Shown here in pieces: positions 15,998 through 26,457 of a DNA stretch of 64,000 nt. Under the pieces are notes generated by a model, which worked only from the letters and a program-made list of their open reading frames with translations, did no database searches and was not told where the DNA came from. The stretch is from JADFQT01 sp965216025 (lineage in GTDB: Bacteria > Chloroflexota > Dehalococcoidia > Lucifugimonadales > UBA3495). A program made the position numbers and the translations under genes. Each line of letters opens with the position of its first letter. Position 1 is the stretch's first letter. Location of the stretch: positions 1,054,001 to 1,118,000 of the forward strand of contig CBDCEX010000017.1 in assembly GCA_965216025.1 (NCBI GenBank), written 5' to 3'.

Positions 15998-16402
15998 TTA
16001 GCCCTCCAGCGCCGACAGGAACCGGGGCGCATTAACAATTCTCATGCTTTGGTGTTCCCCGATGGGCAGGAGGTGTCGCCGATCACCGGTCACCAGGTAG
16101 TCGGCGGAAGCCTCAACAGCGCAGTCCAAGATGCGGTTGTCGGCGTGGCCGCCCTCGATTACCTCCGGGAGCCTACGGGGTTCAATGCCGGTGGCGGCAT
16201 CCCCCAGCGCCCTGAGAGCCTGGGACGAGCGTTCCTCAGCCCAATCGAACTTACGTCTAAGCACCTCGGAAACCTCCTCAAGGATGAAGGGAGACAGGCA
16301 CAGCTCGAACCGTCCCCTGAGAGCCAGTTCGAGAACGAGGCGCTCGTTGCCTGGGAAGTTCAGACCGGAGACTATGACGTTGGTGTCGAGGACGACTCTC
16401 AT
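15998..16402 (-). CDS. PIN-domain toxin (ribonuclease) of a TA pair
   Basis: 134 residues. Acidic PIN active-site residues are visible: Asp6 in VVLDTNVIVSG, Glu near 42 in LEEVSEVL, and Asp in HADNRILDCA plus VTGDRRHLLP. This layout matches the COG1569 group of putative toxins. The start overlaps the stop of the RHH gene (ATGA, 16399-16402), so the toxin is translationally coupled to its antitoxin. Expected to cleave RNA when unbound. Confidence 0.85.
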   Translation of the reverse strand: MRVVLDTNVIVSGLNFPGNERLVLELALRGRFELCLSPFILEEVSEVLRRKFDWAEERSSQALRALGDAATGIEPRRLPEVIEGGHADNRILDCAVEASADYLVTGDRRHLLPIGEHQSMRIVNAPRFLSALEG

Positions 16403-16656
16403 GTACGGGAGGAGCTGACCTCAGCCCGGTACTCTTCCACCAGACCGGCCACGTCCTCGGGGCTGATGCCCTTCTCCCTGGCCCTCTCCTCTCCGTACTG
16501 GAGCAGCTGTCTCCACTCGCACTCCTCGATGTAGCGGAGCACCGCCTCGCGAAGGAACTCGCTCCTGGACCGTCCCTGCTGCTTCATCACCTCGTCCACC
16601 CGGTCCGCCATCTCCGGCGGCAAGGAGAAGGTGATGGTCTTGGTCGTTCGCGGCAT
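16399..16656 (-). CDS. ribbon-helix-helix (CopG-type) antitoxin
   Basis: 85 residues from ATG 16656, which has GAGGTG just upstream. The N-terminus TKTITFSLPPEMADRVDEVM followed by RSRSEFLREAVLRYI is a canonical RHH DNA-binding fold. The C-terminal tail (ISPEDVAGLVEEYRAEV) would wrap the toxin. The pair is expected to autoregulate. It overlaps the PIN toxin by four bases. Confidence 0.87.
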   Translation of the reverse strand: MPRTTKTITFSLPPEMADRVDEVMKQQGRSRSEFLREAVLRYIEECEWRQLLQYGEERAREKGISPEDVAGLVEEYRAEVSSSRT

Positions 16657-16920
16657 GTTCACCTCTTGTTATCGAGTCTTACCCAGATAGTGCGACATGG
16701 GCTGGGCTCCTGTCAACCGTTTTCTAAACGTTCGCGCACAGGCCCCCCTCACAGGGCGCGAGATTCGAGGGGGCATCGGCGGCGTTATACCCGTGTACAG
16801 GAGATCTCGCGGGGCGGCAAGTTGTGAGTCGGCCGATTCCGTAGCTGGAATCGGGGTGAACGGGGCAGTCTGCCACATCGGAGCAAGCAATCCGATTCCG
16901 TAGCTCCTTCCACCCTTACA

Positions 16921-17015
16921 GGACAGTCGCAGCTTTGGAAATTGCATTTTGTCAATCGGAGATACCGGGCCGAAGTGGACAGCGCCAGCTTTGAGAATTG
17001 CACTATGTCAATCGG
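16921..17015. repeat. two 39-bp direct repeats, possible IS21-type terminus
   Basis: GGACAG-x4-AGCTTTGGAAATTGCATT-TTGTCAATCGG at 16921-16959 recurs with a few changes at 16977-17015, separated by 17 bp. Closely spaced repeated units containing TGTCAA or TTGACA are typical of the multi-site ends of IS21-family elements. An IstB scrap is present at 37 kb, but no istA/istB is adjacent here, so the assignment is weak. Confidence 0.4.
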
Positions 17016-17357
17016 GGCCTCTGGAACGGGCGGACGTGGGCCAAAGCCCGGAATCCGGGTCGGTCAGCCTTTCAGTCTCCGTTCTCGTCCTCCGCTGTCG
17101 GCCTGGGCGCAGCCTCGGACCGGGACGCCAGCCGTTGCAGGTGGGCGCGGGCGATGATGCGGGCCAAGATGCGCAGCCCACGCCGGACCGTCTCGCGCTG
17201 CTCGGCGGAGCAGTATGGCGATTCCCGCTTCGCCGTCGCCCGGCGATTGGTAGATGGTCTCCGCGCCAACTCGTTCCCCTCTCTGCGGTCTGCCGCGACG
17301 CATCGGGTCGCTGCTCTCGCAAGAGAGTGTGCACAATCGCAACGCGGAATAAGACCT

Positions 17358-17436
17358 CCCATAGCTCTGCGCACGGATGCGGGGCGCTACAGGCCGTCCC
17401 CCCATGGCTCTGCGCAGGGATGCGGGGCGCTATAGG
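17358..17436. repeat. two 36-bp direct repeats
   Basis: CCCATAGCTCTGCGCACGG... at 17358-17393 and a copy with three mismatches at 17401-17436 (start-to-start 43 bp). Non-coding; origin unknown. Confidence 0.45.
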
Positions 17437-17566
17437 CTCTCCTTTTTTCGGCCTCTTCCGCGCAGTACCGGGGGTGTACAGGAGTTTGAGTTTGGGAACA
17501 GAATGGCGAGAGGCGTGAAGTCGTAGCTGAAACAGGGGTAAATCGCTCCTCTACAGGACGTAAACA

Positions 17567-17995
17567 GTGAACACTTTTAGAAAGGGTGCGTTCCGGACGG
17601 CAATGACATCGCCAAATGCGGCGAAGGAACGGGCCGAAACCCTGGGCAAGATGGTCCGCGCGTCTGGACACTATCCCCTGCTCGGCGGCGGCGACATCAA
17701 CCTCTACTCGCTGTTTATTGAACGCGCCATGGAATTGGTCAAGCCCGATGGCATCGTGGGGTTGCTGACGCCGTCGGGCATCTATGCCGACAAGACCGCG
17801 GCTAAGTTCTTCAAGTCCGTTTCCACTAGCGGGCGCCTGGGCGGCCTGTTCGACTTCGAGAACCGGCGTCTCGGCACAGACCTCCCACCCTTCTTCCCCG
17901 ATGTGGACTCCCGGTTCAAGTTCTGCGCACTGATATTCGGCGGTGAAGAGCGACGATTCGGTGAAACCCGGTGCGCTCTGGACGTTAAGCAGTAG
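17567..17995 (+). pseudogene. fragment of a type IIG / PglX-like DNA methyltransferase
   Basis: 142 codons. From residue about 32 the sequence reads YPLLGGGDINLYSLFIERA, LVKPDGIVGLLTPSGIYADK and FFPDVDSRFKFCALIFGG. This is the segment just after the NPPY motif in adenine-specific methyltransferases of the Eco57I/BREX PglX type (target-recognition and C-terminal methyltransferase region). Both the SAM-binding motif and the NPPY motif are absent, and the frame stops at TAG 17995. A relic of a restriction-modification or BREX gene. Confidence 0.75.
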
Positions 17996-18013
17996 GGTTG
18001 TTAGCATGGATAA

Positions 18014-18310
18014 ATGGGCGTGATGGAATGGCTGACTTACGCTACACCTCTCGGCCTACTGCTCGACATCGCAGGATTCTTGCTAGTAATCCTGTTTGGT
18101 CATGCAATATTCCAAAGGACCGGAAGTCGTGTTCCACCTCCCAGTGAGGGGAGGGAGGGGGATGTGTTTCATCTGGTGTCAGATGGGAATGGAGACGTGG
18201 ATGGGAATTACAGGACCCGGTTGCGACGTGCGTGGTTTGGGGTGGGCTTGGTAATTTCGGGATTCACTCTCCAAATACTCGGCTCGTTTGTCCCCAACTT
18301 GACCAATTAG
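18014..18310 (+). CDS. small two-helix membrane protein
   Basis: 98 residues. Hydrophobic helix at 11-33 (LGLLLDIAGFLLVILFGHAI), a polar middle with EGREGDVFHLVSDGNGD, and a second helix at about 73-93 (FGVGLVISGFTLQILGSF). Family not recognised. Lies 18 bp after the methyltransferase scrap and 88 bp before the DUF4145 gene on the same strand. Confidence 0.55.
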   Translation: MGVMEWLTYATPLGLLLDIAGFLLVILFGHAIFQRTGSRVPPPSEGREGDVFHLVSDGNGDVDGNYRTRLRRAWFGVGLVISGFTLQILGSFVPNLTN

Positions 18311-18398
18311 ATGATACCGCTCCGCGTTATTGGCAAGAGTAATTGACGTCGCATGCGTCCGGGCCGTTACCACTAGCCTTAGGAGGTAGCACGTTATT

Positions 18399-18989
18399 AT
18401 GAACGGCGTGAAATGCCCTCATTGCGGCGCTTACACGGTTAATGAACCCACGCAAGCTAACCACCCGAATGACTCAAATCCGAATATACTCCTATCACTG
18501 TCTGGGATATGCATAGTCAAATGTAGAGCCTGTATGCGGGAATTCGTATCGGTGATAGGGTCTCAGCAAGTGCTGTGGCCGCTTACTAGTCCAAAAGCAC
18601 CTGATGGCGTCCCGGAGAAGGTCAAGGAGGCTTACGAGGACGCCCGTCTTTCCCATGCTGCGGGGGCCAAAATCGGGGCACTCATGGCCGCTAGGACGGC
18701 GTTGTTCCGGCTTTTGCGGGACAAGGAAGTGTCTAACTTCAAACAACTCGTGGGAGAGCAGATCATTACACCTGCGATCTACGGAGGAGTCGATCAACTC
18801 CGCCTGTGGGCAGCAATTGCGGGACACGACGATATCGACGTTGATACGTTCGATGACCAGGAAGTGGAAGACATACTGGACTACCTTGGCACGGCTCTCG
18901 AGGCGGTCTACACGCACCAAGCCCGTGTCGATAAGTATGTCCAACGGACCAAGGAACTCCAAGATCAGACAGATGCCACCACGAGTTAG
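18399..18989 (+). CDS. DUF4145-type protein with N-terminal zinc ribbon
   Basis: 196 residues. N-terminal zinc-binding pairs CPHCGAY and CRACMREF at residues 5-49. The C-terminal helical domain has ALMAARTALFRLLRD, LVGEQIITPAIY and LRLWAAIAGHDDID, matching the R-x4-E/A...G-H pattern of DUF4145. Such domains occur alone or fused to restriction or defence proteins; the molecular role is unknown. A good AGGAGG ribosome-binding site lies at 18381-18386. Confidence 0.72.
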   Translation: MNGVKCPHCGAYTVNEPTQANHPNDSNPNILLSLSGICIVKCRACMREFVSVIGSQQVLWPLTSPKAPDGVPEKVKEAYEDARLSHAAGAKIGALMAARTALFRLLRDKEVSNFKQLVGEQIITPAIYGGVDQLRLWAAIAGHDDIDVDTFDDQEVEDILDYLGTALEAVYTHQARVDKYVQRTKELQDQTDATTS

Positions 18990-19050
18990 CCCATCCACAT
19001 GTAAGCGGAACCCCGGTTAGGGAACCCTGCCGCATGAGATCGCAGTCGTG

Positions 19051-19110
19051 GATTGCTCGGCTCAGTCTGAGCGAAGGACGAAGTAGCCGAACTGGGTCCT
19101 TTGCGGGGCA
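19051..19110. repeat. REP-like palindromic motif
   Basis: CGGCTCAGTCTGAGCGAAGG followed by GACGAAGTAGCCGAACTGGG and later CGCTCAGC resembles the short CTGAGC...GAAGG extragenic repeat frequent in Chloroflexota and other metagenome-derived bacteria. A related 23-bp unit interrupts the IS630 pseudogene at 52429-52451. Confidence 0.3.
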
Positions 19111-19234
19111 CGCTCAGCAACGAATGACGTCGTTGTGAAATCTGTCTGTGGCAACTATTGGTAGGAAACGCCGCTCATCGCCAAGCACCAATTGCGATGG
19201 AACCGTTGCATCGACCGAAGCCGGCCAAAGTCCC

Positions 19235-20680
19235 TCAGCCGGAACGCTCATCACGAGCGCCCTCAGCAACACCGACCAGGATGGCACGCACGGGCAGGCT
19301 CGAGCCCGCGTGGGGGTCGCGTACCACCGTTGCGAGTCTGAGGCCTGTTTGCAGAGATATACGGCGTTCAATCTCCGATAATAACTCGCCGTCGAGGCCA
19401 ACGGCATTGCGCAGAAGCGAAACAAGCACGGCCGTCTGGGCATCGGGCGTGTCGGGGTTCAGAATAGCCTCGCGGACTTTGTCGGCCGCACTGGGGTCGC
19501 GACGCAACCGGTGAGAGACGTGCCGTGCGAATACCCGGTCGACGTAAGGATTGCCTATCTTGCACAGACGGTCGTGGTGTTGCTGAATCTGGGTAACGAT
19601 CGCATCGCTGGCGGAAACTGAGTAGGCTAACGGGAAGTAAGTTCGAATATTGACACGGTGGGATGAGGGGTTACCGCTGGCTTCCCGCAATTCAGAAAGG
19701 TCCCGCCAGGCATTCTGCACCATAGGATGATCGGGAAATAGCACTGCCACCGATTCGAGTGCAGGTCCCTCGTAACTTCCTTGCGCGGCCTTTTCTAGCG
19801 CATCTTTCAGCTGTTCGGGTTGCAGACCGATCCGTTCCGGCTGGGCCAACAATTCGTACACTGGCTCGTCGTGAGGGTAGAGGCTGTCGCGAAGAAATGA
19901 TGCCAGAGCTTCCAGAACCGCTTCGGGTCCTCCGGCTCTCCTGCGGACGGTCCACAGGAAGATGCCGCTTAGGGTTCGCATTTGGGGATTTGCGCCCAGT
20001 TCGTTTTCGAGCTCACGCTCCAGAGTCGGGTTTTCCGCGGCGACCAGCGCGAGCACATTCCAGACTAAATCCGGGCTGGCTCTTTCCAATCCTCCCGACA
20101 ATCGGACGAGGAGTTGATCGCCGAAGGTGCTCCGCAATTGTTCCCACGAGGCTGCTATTTGCTGCAATAGTATTCTGTCAGGGCCATTTAGGTAGTCATT
20201 CAGGCCCACGTTCACGGGGACCAAGTCACCAACCGTCTCCATACGGTCCAGCACTGGGGACCAGTCCTTAAGAACGCACATTCCGACCCAGGCGGCGCGT
20301 CTGCGTGCTTCGTCATCAAACCCGCCGGCTGACGCCTGTTCGCCAAGGTGTGTCAGAGTAAGGTTCCACGCCTCTTCGTTGCCGGGCTCTTCGTAAATCT
20401 TGATCAGGGCCTGGTGATACGCGAGGGACGCGACGCTCTTGTTGGGATCGGACATCTCATCTGCCCAGCGTGCGGTTAATTCACTCACCAGCCTGGGTTC
20501 GATCCCACGCTCAGCCAAAGTACGACAAATATGGGCACGCAGGTATGCTGGCAAGGAACGCAAGACCTTGGAAGCTTCCGCCAACACTGGTTTCAGTTTC
20601 TCCGCGTCCTCTCTGAATAAATGGAGAAACACCTCAAGTGGTGCATCGCCACTTCCAGCGATTTCGTTCAGGACTTCCAC
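19235..20680 (-). pseudogene. C-terminal HEAT-like region of a STAND protein
   Basis: 481 codons of helical repeats (IVTQIQQHHDRLCKIGNPYV, LLVRLSGGLERASPDLVWNV). There is no start signal: the frame continues open upstream to a TAA at 20735. It reads as the 3' part of the large STAND gene at 21515-25137, or of a close paralogue, cut off by the IS630 remnant. A 45-bp piece of the upstream gene (21636-21700) is repeated at 20744-20788 right at its head. Non-functional on its own. Confidence 0.6.
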
Positions 20681-20816
20681 CGAACCCTCCGCTGGATACA
20701 GCTCCGTCAGCGAGGGGACTCCGCCAGGCGTGACTTACCGTAAGCCGCATTGGCGACCATTGAGGAATATCCACCGAAGTTCGACTAGTACAGGTTGGCG
20801 TAAATAACCCGGCAGT

Positions 20817-21437
20817 TCATGCGACCAGCACCTTGCCTTGGTAAGTCCATTTGAAGGGCTTTGCCATGGTCCGGTTGTAATAGTCATGCCCGCACCTTCT
20901 GTTTCAGATCGGTGCCATCTGAATGACCCTCGCTGTAGCAGTTTTCGCACCAGAATGCTCAGCCAGATTTCCACTTGGTTCATCCATGACGTGTGCTTGG
21001 GGGTGTAGTGGAGTGGCTGGGATCGGGAAATGCGGCCCGGGACTTCGGTTCGCCAATGTGCCCCATACCCAACTCCAGGTCCAGCCCAGACTCTCGCTAC
21101 CCAGCGCACTAGAGATCAGAACGGTGCGTGTAGGTTGTCCACCACAAAATGCCAGCTGGGCCGCCCTATCGCTAGGATCACGCCTCCACGCTGCAGAAAG
21201 TCCGCTTCGGTACGTCTGGGCCCCCCATAGGGCTCAACAATCTGACCCGTCACCACATCCCGACTGATGATGAAGGAGCGTGTACCATGCCGGATGTACT
21301 CAAACTCCCGCCGTTCCACCTTCCCCGGCGAAGGGCGGATGTTTGCGCTCCAGGGCCTGTACTCCGGTCAATGGACCAAGGCGGGAGCTTCTCGGTACAG
21401 ATCGCAGATGTCAGTGACTTTGGAGTCATAGTGCTCG
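20817..21437 (-). mobile_element. IS630-family transposase remnant
   Basis: Decayed gene of a second IS630 subgroup. Recognisable pieces, read leftwards: HYDSKVTDICDLYREAPAL, GKVERREFEYIRHGTRSFI, GPRRTEADFLQRGG, WHFVVDNL, HYTPKHTSWMNQVEIWLSIL and WTYQGKVLVA before TGA 20817. Several stops and shifts separate them. Inserted in the STAND locus, between its HEAT-coding blocks. Confidence 0.8.
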
Positions 21438-21514
21438 TCCCCGGAGGGTGTCAACCAATAGCGCGGCGATCAGGTCCTTTCTAGAACGCCTGGCCCATGA
21501 CGGGGGGAAACGTT

Positions 21515-23650
21515 CTACGATGCCTTTTTCGATGATCTCATCAGCAATTCCCGGCTGGACTCCGCCATAGGACGGAGTATATCCAAAAGCCGCGGGATCA
21601 CGTCCTCAGGACCGTATAAAACGCTGTATTTGGCAGCCGCATTGGCGACCATTGACGCTCTCCCGGGCTCGTCCATGAATATCCACCGAAGTTCGACTAG
21701 AGCGTCTGCGTCGCCACCGAAGTGTTCCGCCAAGGCGGCGGCAGCCCAGTGGGGAACGGAGGAGTTCGCGAGGCCCTTAAGCAAGGTATCCCTCATGACG
21801 GGGCCCTGATCGACAGCCGCGAGGCTCAACAGAGCCGGACCCCTACCCATGGTATCGGTGCCGCTGAGGAAGTGTTCGATTGACTCGGCGACGCGACCGT
21901 TGTGGGGGGAGCTCTTATGATAGGCTCTCGCCAGCCGGTTGCCGTCGCCGGTCGCGATCTGCAGTTTAAGAACGGTTTGTCCGTCGCCACGGATCTGGTC
22001 GCATACCCAGTCAGCCACGCCTTCGTCATCGGGGAAAGCCCTGAGCATCACAGTTCGTGTGACCTCAGAGTCCAAATAAGGGACTGCATCGGACGAGTGT
22101 AGTGCCAACAAGTCGGCCAGCACAGACCGGTCATCTCGCACGACGGCCGAAATCGCGGCGACGAGCATCCCGTAATGAACCTCCGGCATTCCCAGGGTCC
22201 AGAGGTGTTCGATGAGCCATCCTCTTTCGGCATCGGTCAACACCTGAGCATCGGGACGGGAAATGTTGGTGATGTGCGGAAAAGCATCAGCCAAGACGTT
22301 GAGCGCATCGCTTATGGCCACGAGGCGGACTTGCTCGTCTGGATGAGACCGAGCCTCCTCAAGTATGGCGGTTACCGATGGATCGTCACGCCACCCAAGG
22401 GCCAAAGTTGCGAGTGCTGCAGCTTGCGCGAGACCGGAAGGTGGGTCGGCGAGAATATCCATCAGTGCCGCCTGAAGATCGCTGCTTTCCTCATCGGACC
22501 CGAGGGTGGAGCGCCTGACAGCGATGGTGCTGGCGATGTCGAAGGCAGTATATTTGTCCGCATTTCGAAGGGCGAAGACCAACAGGTGGCAAACCGTCTC
22601 CGATAAGCCGGTGTCGGGTGGTATCTGAGCGATGTACGCGACCAGCTCTGTTGACGGCTTGCGGACCAACAGCATCCAACGTTCCAAGCAGTCGCGAACG
22701 ATGGTTCCGGTCAAGGATCCGGTCACACCGGTCAGAACGGCGTCCAGCAGGCGGGCGCGATGCGGGCCGTACGCATGGGTCTCAATGATGTTAGTAATCT
22801 CCGCCGCATTCGCCTGCACTGCGTCCGCGGGGAGTCCGTCCGAACCGAACGTAATATCCGCCAGAAATTCACGCGCGCACAGTCCTGCCGGAGTCTCGTC
22901 GATACGGCCCTGGATGGTTGTCAGCAAGCCACTCAGTTCAGAAGGGCGGGAAATGATCCGAAAGGTGATGAGCAGCACCTCCTTCCAGCCTGGGTTCCCC
23001 ACGTATTCGCCAATCAACTCCTGGACTTCCGCGAATTCGAGCCGGTTGGCGACATATTCTGCAGCAAGTTGCTCTTGCATTACCCTGTGGATGAAGGCCA
23101 GTTGTTTCGGGCCCACGCGCACCAGGAGCCCCAGCTCGCCTTCGGCTACGTCCAGCAGCTGGTTGGCGGTCGTGACTGCGTTTTCTCGACTCATCGACAG
23201 ATGCGCGGGGTCCTCTAGCGCATCGACGAAGTCCTCCCGCAGAGGTTCTTCCTCCAGGCTCGAAACGTTCCCACGCAATTGGTTCACGAAGGACACTCTG
23301 CGTAGAACCGCCCGCAGCTCGTGATCCGGTAATCCTTGACGCACTGTGGTTATGTCGGCTGCGGTGCGTCTCCTGAAGGGCAGATCCGCCACCAAGAGTT
23401 GCACCGCGCGGTCGTAAACATCGAAGCGTTGGACCGGCAATGACGAGGAACTGGACAGGCGTAGCATAACCAGCAGGATCAGGAAGAGTGGCGTGCCGCT
23501 GAATCCCCTCAATTCAGGAACGAGATGCACCTGCGCTAGAAACTCATAAACCGACGTGCCAACGATCTCGGCCGAGATCGTTGGCACGTCGGTTTTGGTC
23601 ACGGCCCGAAAATAGTGGGTCACGAGAGATCTCTGCTGGTCGTAGGTCAA
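21515..23650 (-). pseudogene. STAND/NACHT protein, middle region (ARM/HEAT repeats)
   Basis: 711 codons continuing the protein at 23656-25137 in the -1 frame. RIAPLTYDQQRSLVTHYF, a canonical post-NACHT segment, should directly follow KLTLDA of the upstream frame. Then come LRGFSGTPLFLILLVMLRL and FIHRVMQEQLAAEYVANRL, typical NACHT helical domains, and a long array of HEAT-like helices. It stops at TAG 21515 beside the IS630 remnant. The frameshift at about 23650 plus the IS insertion make the locus inactive unless the shift is programmed, for which I see no slippery run. Confidence 0.75.
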
Positions 23651-23655
23651 TGGCG

Positions 23656-25137
23656 CTATCCGGCATCCAAAGTAAGCTTGGTGAGGCCGTAAGGACGGGT
23701 TGAGGCTACAACGGGAGTACCGCGGATGGCTGCGAATCTTTCCACGGCCCTAGCCGCATAGTGGCCTGCATCGTCCGCGGTCCATTCGTCTAGTCCGTCG
23801 ACCACCAGCAGCAGACGGCGGTCTTCAAGGGCTTTTTCTACCAACGGCCAGATTTGGACAGATTCATTCTGTTCGAGCCAGGCCTTGAGAGCCAGACCGA
23901 CCGAGGCGGCCTCCCCGGTATGGCCGACAACCCTCTGTGCGAAAAAATGGAATGGGAGCCAGACCGGCAAGCATTCGCCCCATTGCTCCGCTACAGCTTT
24001 CCATCGAGGCTCATCCCTGAGTAAATCAAGGACCAAGTACCTCAGCAGCGCACTCTTCCCTGCGCCCGGGTCACCGATGATGACCTGTAACCGTTCCGTT
24101 CCTATCCAATGGTCCGCTGGCCGGCGTTCCACTGCCACGGCAGGTTGGGCGACGAGGGCTTTGTCGAACGTGCTCGGTACTGACCAACTGTGCTCATCCG
24201 GGAGCCAGGCGTTCCATTCTTCAGCCATTCCAACATGGCCGGGAGTGGCGGGCGTTCGGCCTGCTACTTCGCTTTCGACAGCTACGCTATACGGATAAGA
24301 CGCAGTTTGACGTGCTGCCGAAACCAGGTCGGGTGTCACAAAACGTTCCAACAGCTCGACCCGGCGAACTTCGTTCAACCCGATCCCGGCGTAACCTGGA
24401 TCGGCTAAGCCAAAGGTGGAGGCGTAAATGCCTGCGAGTTCTTGGCGGAGGTCCGACATCTCTGGGGCGTCAAGGCGGTTACCCATTTGGTTTGCCGCCG
24501 CTTTGCCGCAGAACGCCGTTACCCACGGCCTTCCAAAGAAATCGTGGACCAATTCAGGATACGCTTTTAGCTTTTCCGAAATTCTTTCCTGGTCCCACAC
24601 CTCAAAAGCGACCGACTGTTGGTCAAGATGTTTTGCGAGCTCCTCAATTTTGTCGAGGACCTGGGTGGACCTGGCCGAAGAGCTGGTTGCATAGATGAAC
24701 TTCTGCGAGTCATTAGCCCAGTCCCCCTTCGAAAAATCGTCTACGCCATTCCCCAAGCTTGCCGGGCCCAAATTGCTTATCCTGCGCGATTGAAGGGTTA
24801 CATATCGTCGAACGTCTGGAGAGACACTGAAGTCGACAGGGACAACCGCGTACATGTCGATGCCGTGTTGGGCTTGTCCTGGGACTCCGTATAGGGCTGC
24901 GCGAACCGGGCCTACCTCGGCCCGGAGGAGCCTGAAGCAAAGACGTTCGAAATCATCCCAGGCAAGTGCGGACAAAGGAAGCAACTGGTTGTGCGTTTGC
25001 ACGGGCGGAGGGAGGCCGCGACCTGTCGCTGGAGTGAACAACCACGACGGCGTTCCCGAGGTCGTGTGGGAAGTGGTGGAGCTTGCCGGGGGTGTTTGGG
25101 ATTGCTGTTCCGATTCGGTCATATGTAGGACTCGCAC
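23656..25137 (-). pseudogene. STAND/NACHT protein, N-terminal Mrr-like nuclease and NTPase
   Basis: 493 codons. Residues 58-200 form a Mrr-like restriction-endonuclease fold (WDDFERLCFRLL, GVPGQAQHGIDMYAV, VTLQSRRI). NTPase: Walker A GDPGAGKS at 355-362 and Walker B LLLVVDGLDEW near 443-452. In this nuclease group the strand normally ends Q-x-K; here it reads QSRR, so the catalytic Lys is Arg. The combined architecture (nuclease, NACHT, HEAT sensor) is that of prokaryotic STAND immune proteins. The frame ends at TAG 23656, 2 bp short of the continuation frame. A start at ATG 25122 is equally possible. Confidence 0.75.
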
Positions 25138-25249
25138 GTTTTTGGGAAAGGCTCGTTTTCAATTGTACAGGGTTGATCGACACGACCAAACAATCCCCTG
25201 ACAGGCTCCATCAACGTTTTCGATAGCCGCAATCTGGTAGCCACCAGTT

Positions 25250-26040
25250 TTAGACCCGCATCGCCCAAGTATTGGAGGAGCAGTACGGGGCAGACCGAGA
25301 GGCGCATGCCGCTGAGCTGGCCTTCCATTATAGCGAGGCAGCGACGGTTACCGGAGCCGATAAACTGGTGCACTATTCGGTGCTGGCGGGTGAGCGAGCC
25401 CTGGCCGGTTACGCCTGGGATGAAGCGTTGGGACATTTTGAGAGAGGGCTAAACGCCAAAGACGTGGCTCTTTCCAGTTCCGAGCCGGCTGAGGATGCCG
25501 AAACGGCTGCGCTTTTGTTGGGTCTGGGCCGAAGCCAGCCAGCCAGCAGTGATGCAAAGGGTTCAAATTCCGGAGGCGATGACCAATCTGAGGCGCGCCT
25601 TTGAATTCTATGCCTCGGCTGGTGACGTAGACCGGGTAATGGCGGTCGTGGAGACGCAGTATGTTCCATTGCCCGGCCACAGCACCGGCATGGCTGAGCT
25701 TATCGGCCGGGCCCTGGAACTGATACCTCCAGACTCGGAACGGACGGGCCGCCTCCTTTGCCTATACGGCAAGGCCCTGGGATGGGAGGAGGGCGACTTC
25801 CCAGGGGCCATCGCTGCCTTAGACCGCGCCCTTTCTCTCGCTCGGCGGGATAATGACGCAGTGTTGGAGATGCAGACTCTTGCCGAATCCTGCATTGTGA
25901 ATTTCACCTATCTCCATTGGCAGGACGCATTGGACAGCGGCCTCAGGGCCATAGAGCTATCTTCAATGGGAATCCCCCTGCTGACCACCACCATCAATCC
26001 GGATTTCAGGAGTCTAGGTTGGTGGACCGCATTGGTCGGT
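25250..26040 (+). pseudogene. LuxR/TPR regulator remnant, second copy
   Basis: Plus-strand relative of the pseudogene at 3975-5848: EAHAAELAFHYSEAATVTG and LVHYSVLAGERALAGYAW align with its N-terminal block, and TGRLLCLYGKALGWEEGDF and DAVLEMQTLAESCIVNF with its TPR block. The frame shifts at 25545-25556, where CAGC is repeated (GAAGCCAGCCAGCCAGCAG); removing one 4-bp unit rejoins QPAVMQRVQIPEAM. Both ends are missing, including the LuxR HTH. Confidence 0.72.
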
Positions 26041-26065
26041 TCCAGTTCAGTCAGATTGGCAGATT

Positions 26066-26383
26066 TCAGCGTGGACCACTCGGACGGTTGTGGAGGCATT
26101 TTGATTTTCCGACCGGATTTCCGTTCCGCAAAACGTACGCTCCTTGGAATTGGAGCCAACCGTATGGCTGCCCGAATGTCCCCATAGACTGCTTTTCTCC
26201 GGTGACGGCCCAGCACATTTCCAAGTCGTGCTCAGAGAGATACCTCTCGAGTAAATCCAAACGCAATAGAAGTGCGTTGGGACCCAGATGGTGGGCGGAT
26301 GGGTCAAATGCTGCCATTTTCGAACTAGCGTCGACATAGTCGGCGCCAACTCCTGTCCAGGTTAATCGGCAGCCTCGAACTAC
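26066..26383 (-). pseudogene. 3' end of the Avs-like STAND gene, beyond the IS5
   Basis: Minus-strand segment left of the IS5. After removing the IS and one TAA target copy, LPSHL at the end of the main body joins in frame to VVRGCRLTWTGVGADYV, then HHLGPNALLLRLDLLERYL and CWAVTGEKQSMGTFG, ending at TGA 26066. The W-x-V-x-GEK motif matches C-termini of large STAND defence proteins. About 105 residues. Confidence 0.75.
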
Positions 26384-26457
26384 TAAGTAACTATCTCAAA
26401 ACCTTGAATTGAATTTGCTTATATTATACTTCCACCAAAAGTGTGGAGGTGAAAGCA

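Larger units (their letters stand above)
16657..17566. other. 900-bp gap without recognisable gene
   Basis: GC-rich region upstream of the TA pair. Long overlapping frames on both strands look like composition artefacts. Two direct repeats are inside (16921-17015 and 17358-17436). It may be the remains of one or more inserted elements. Confidence 0.5.
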
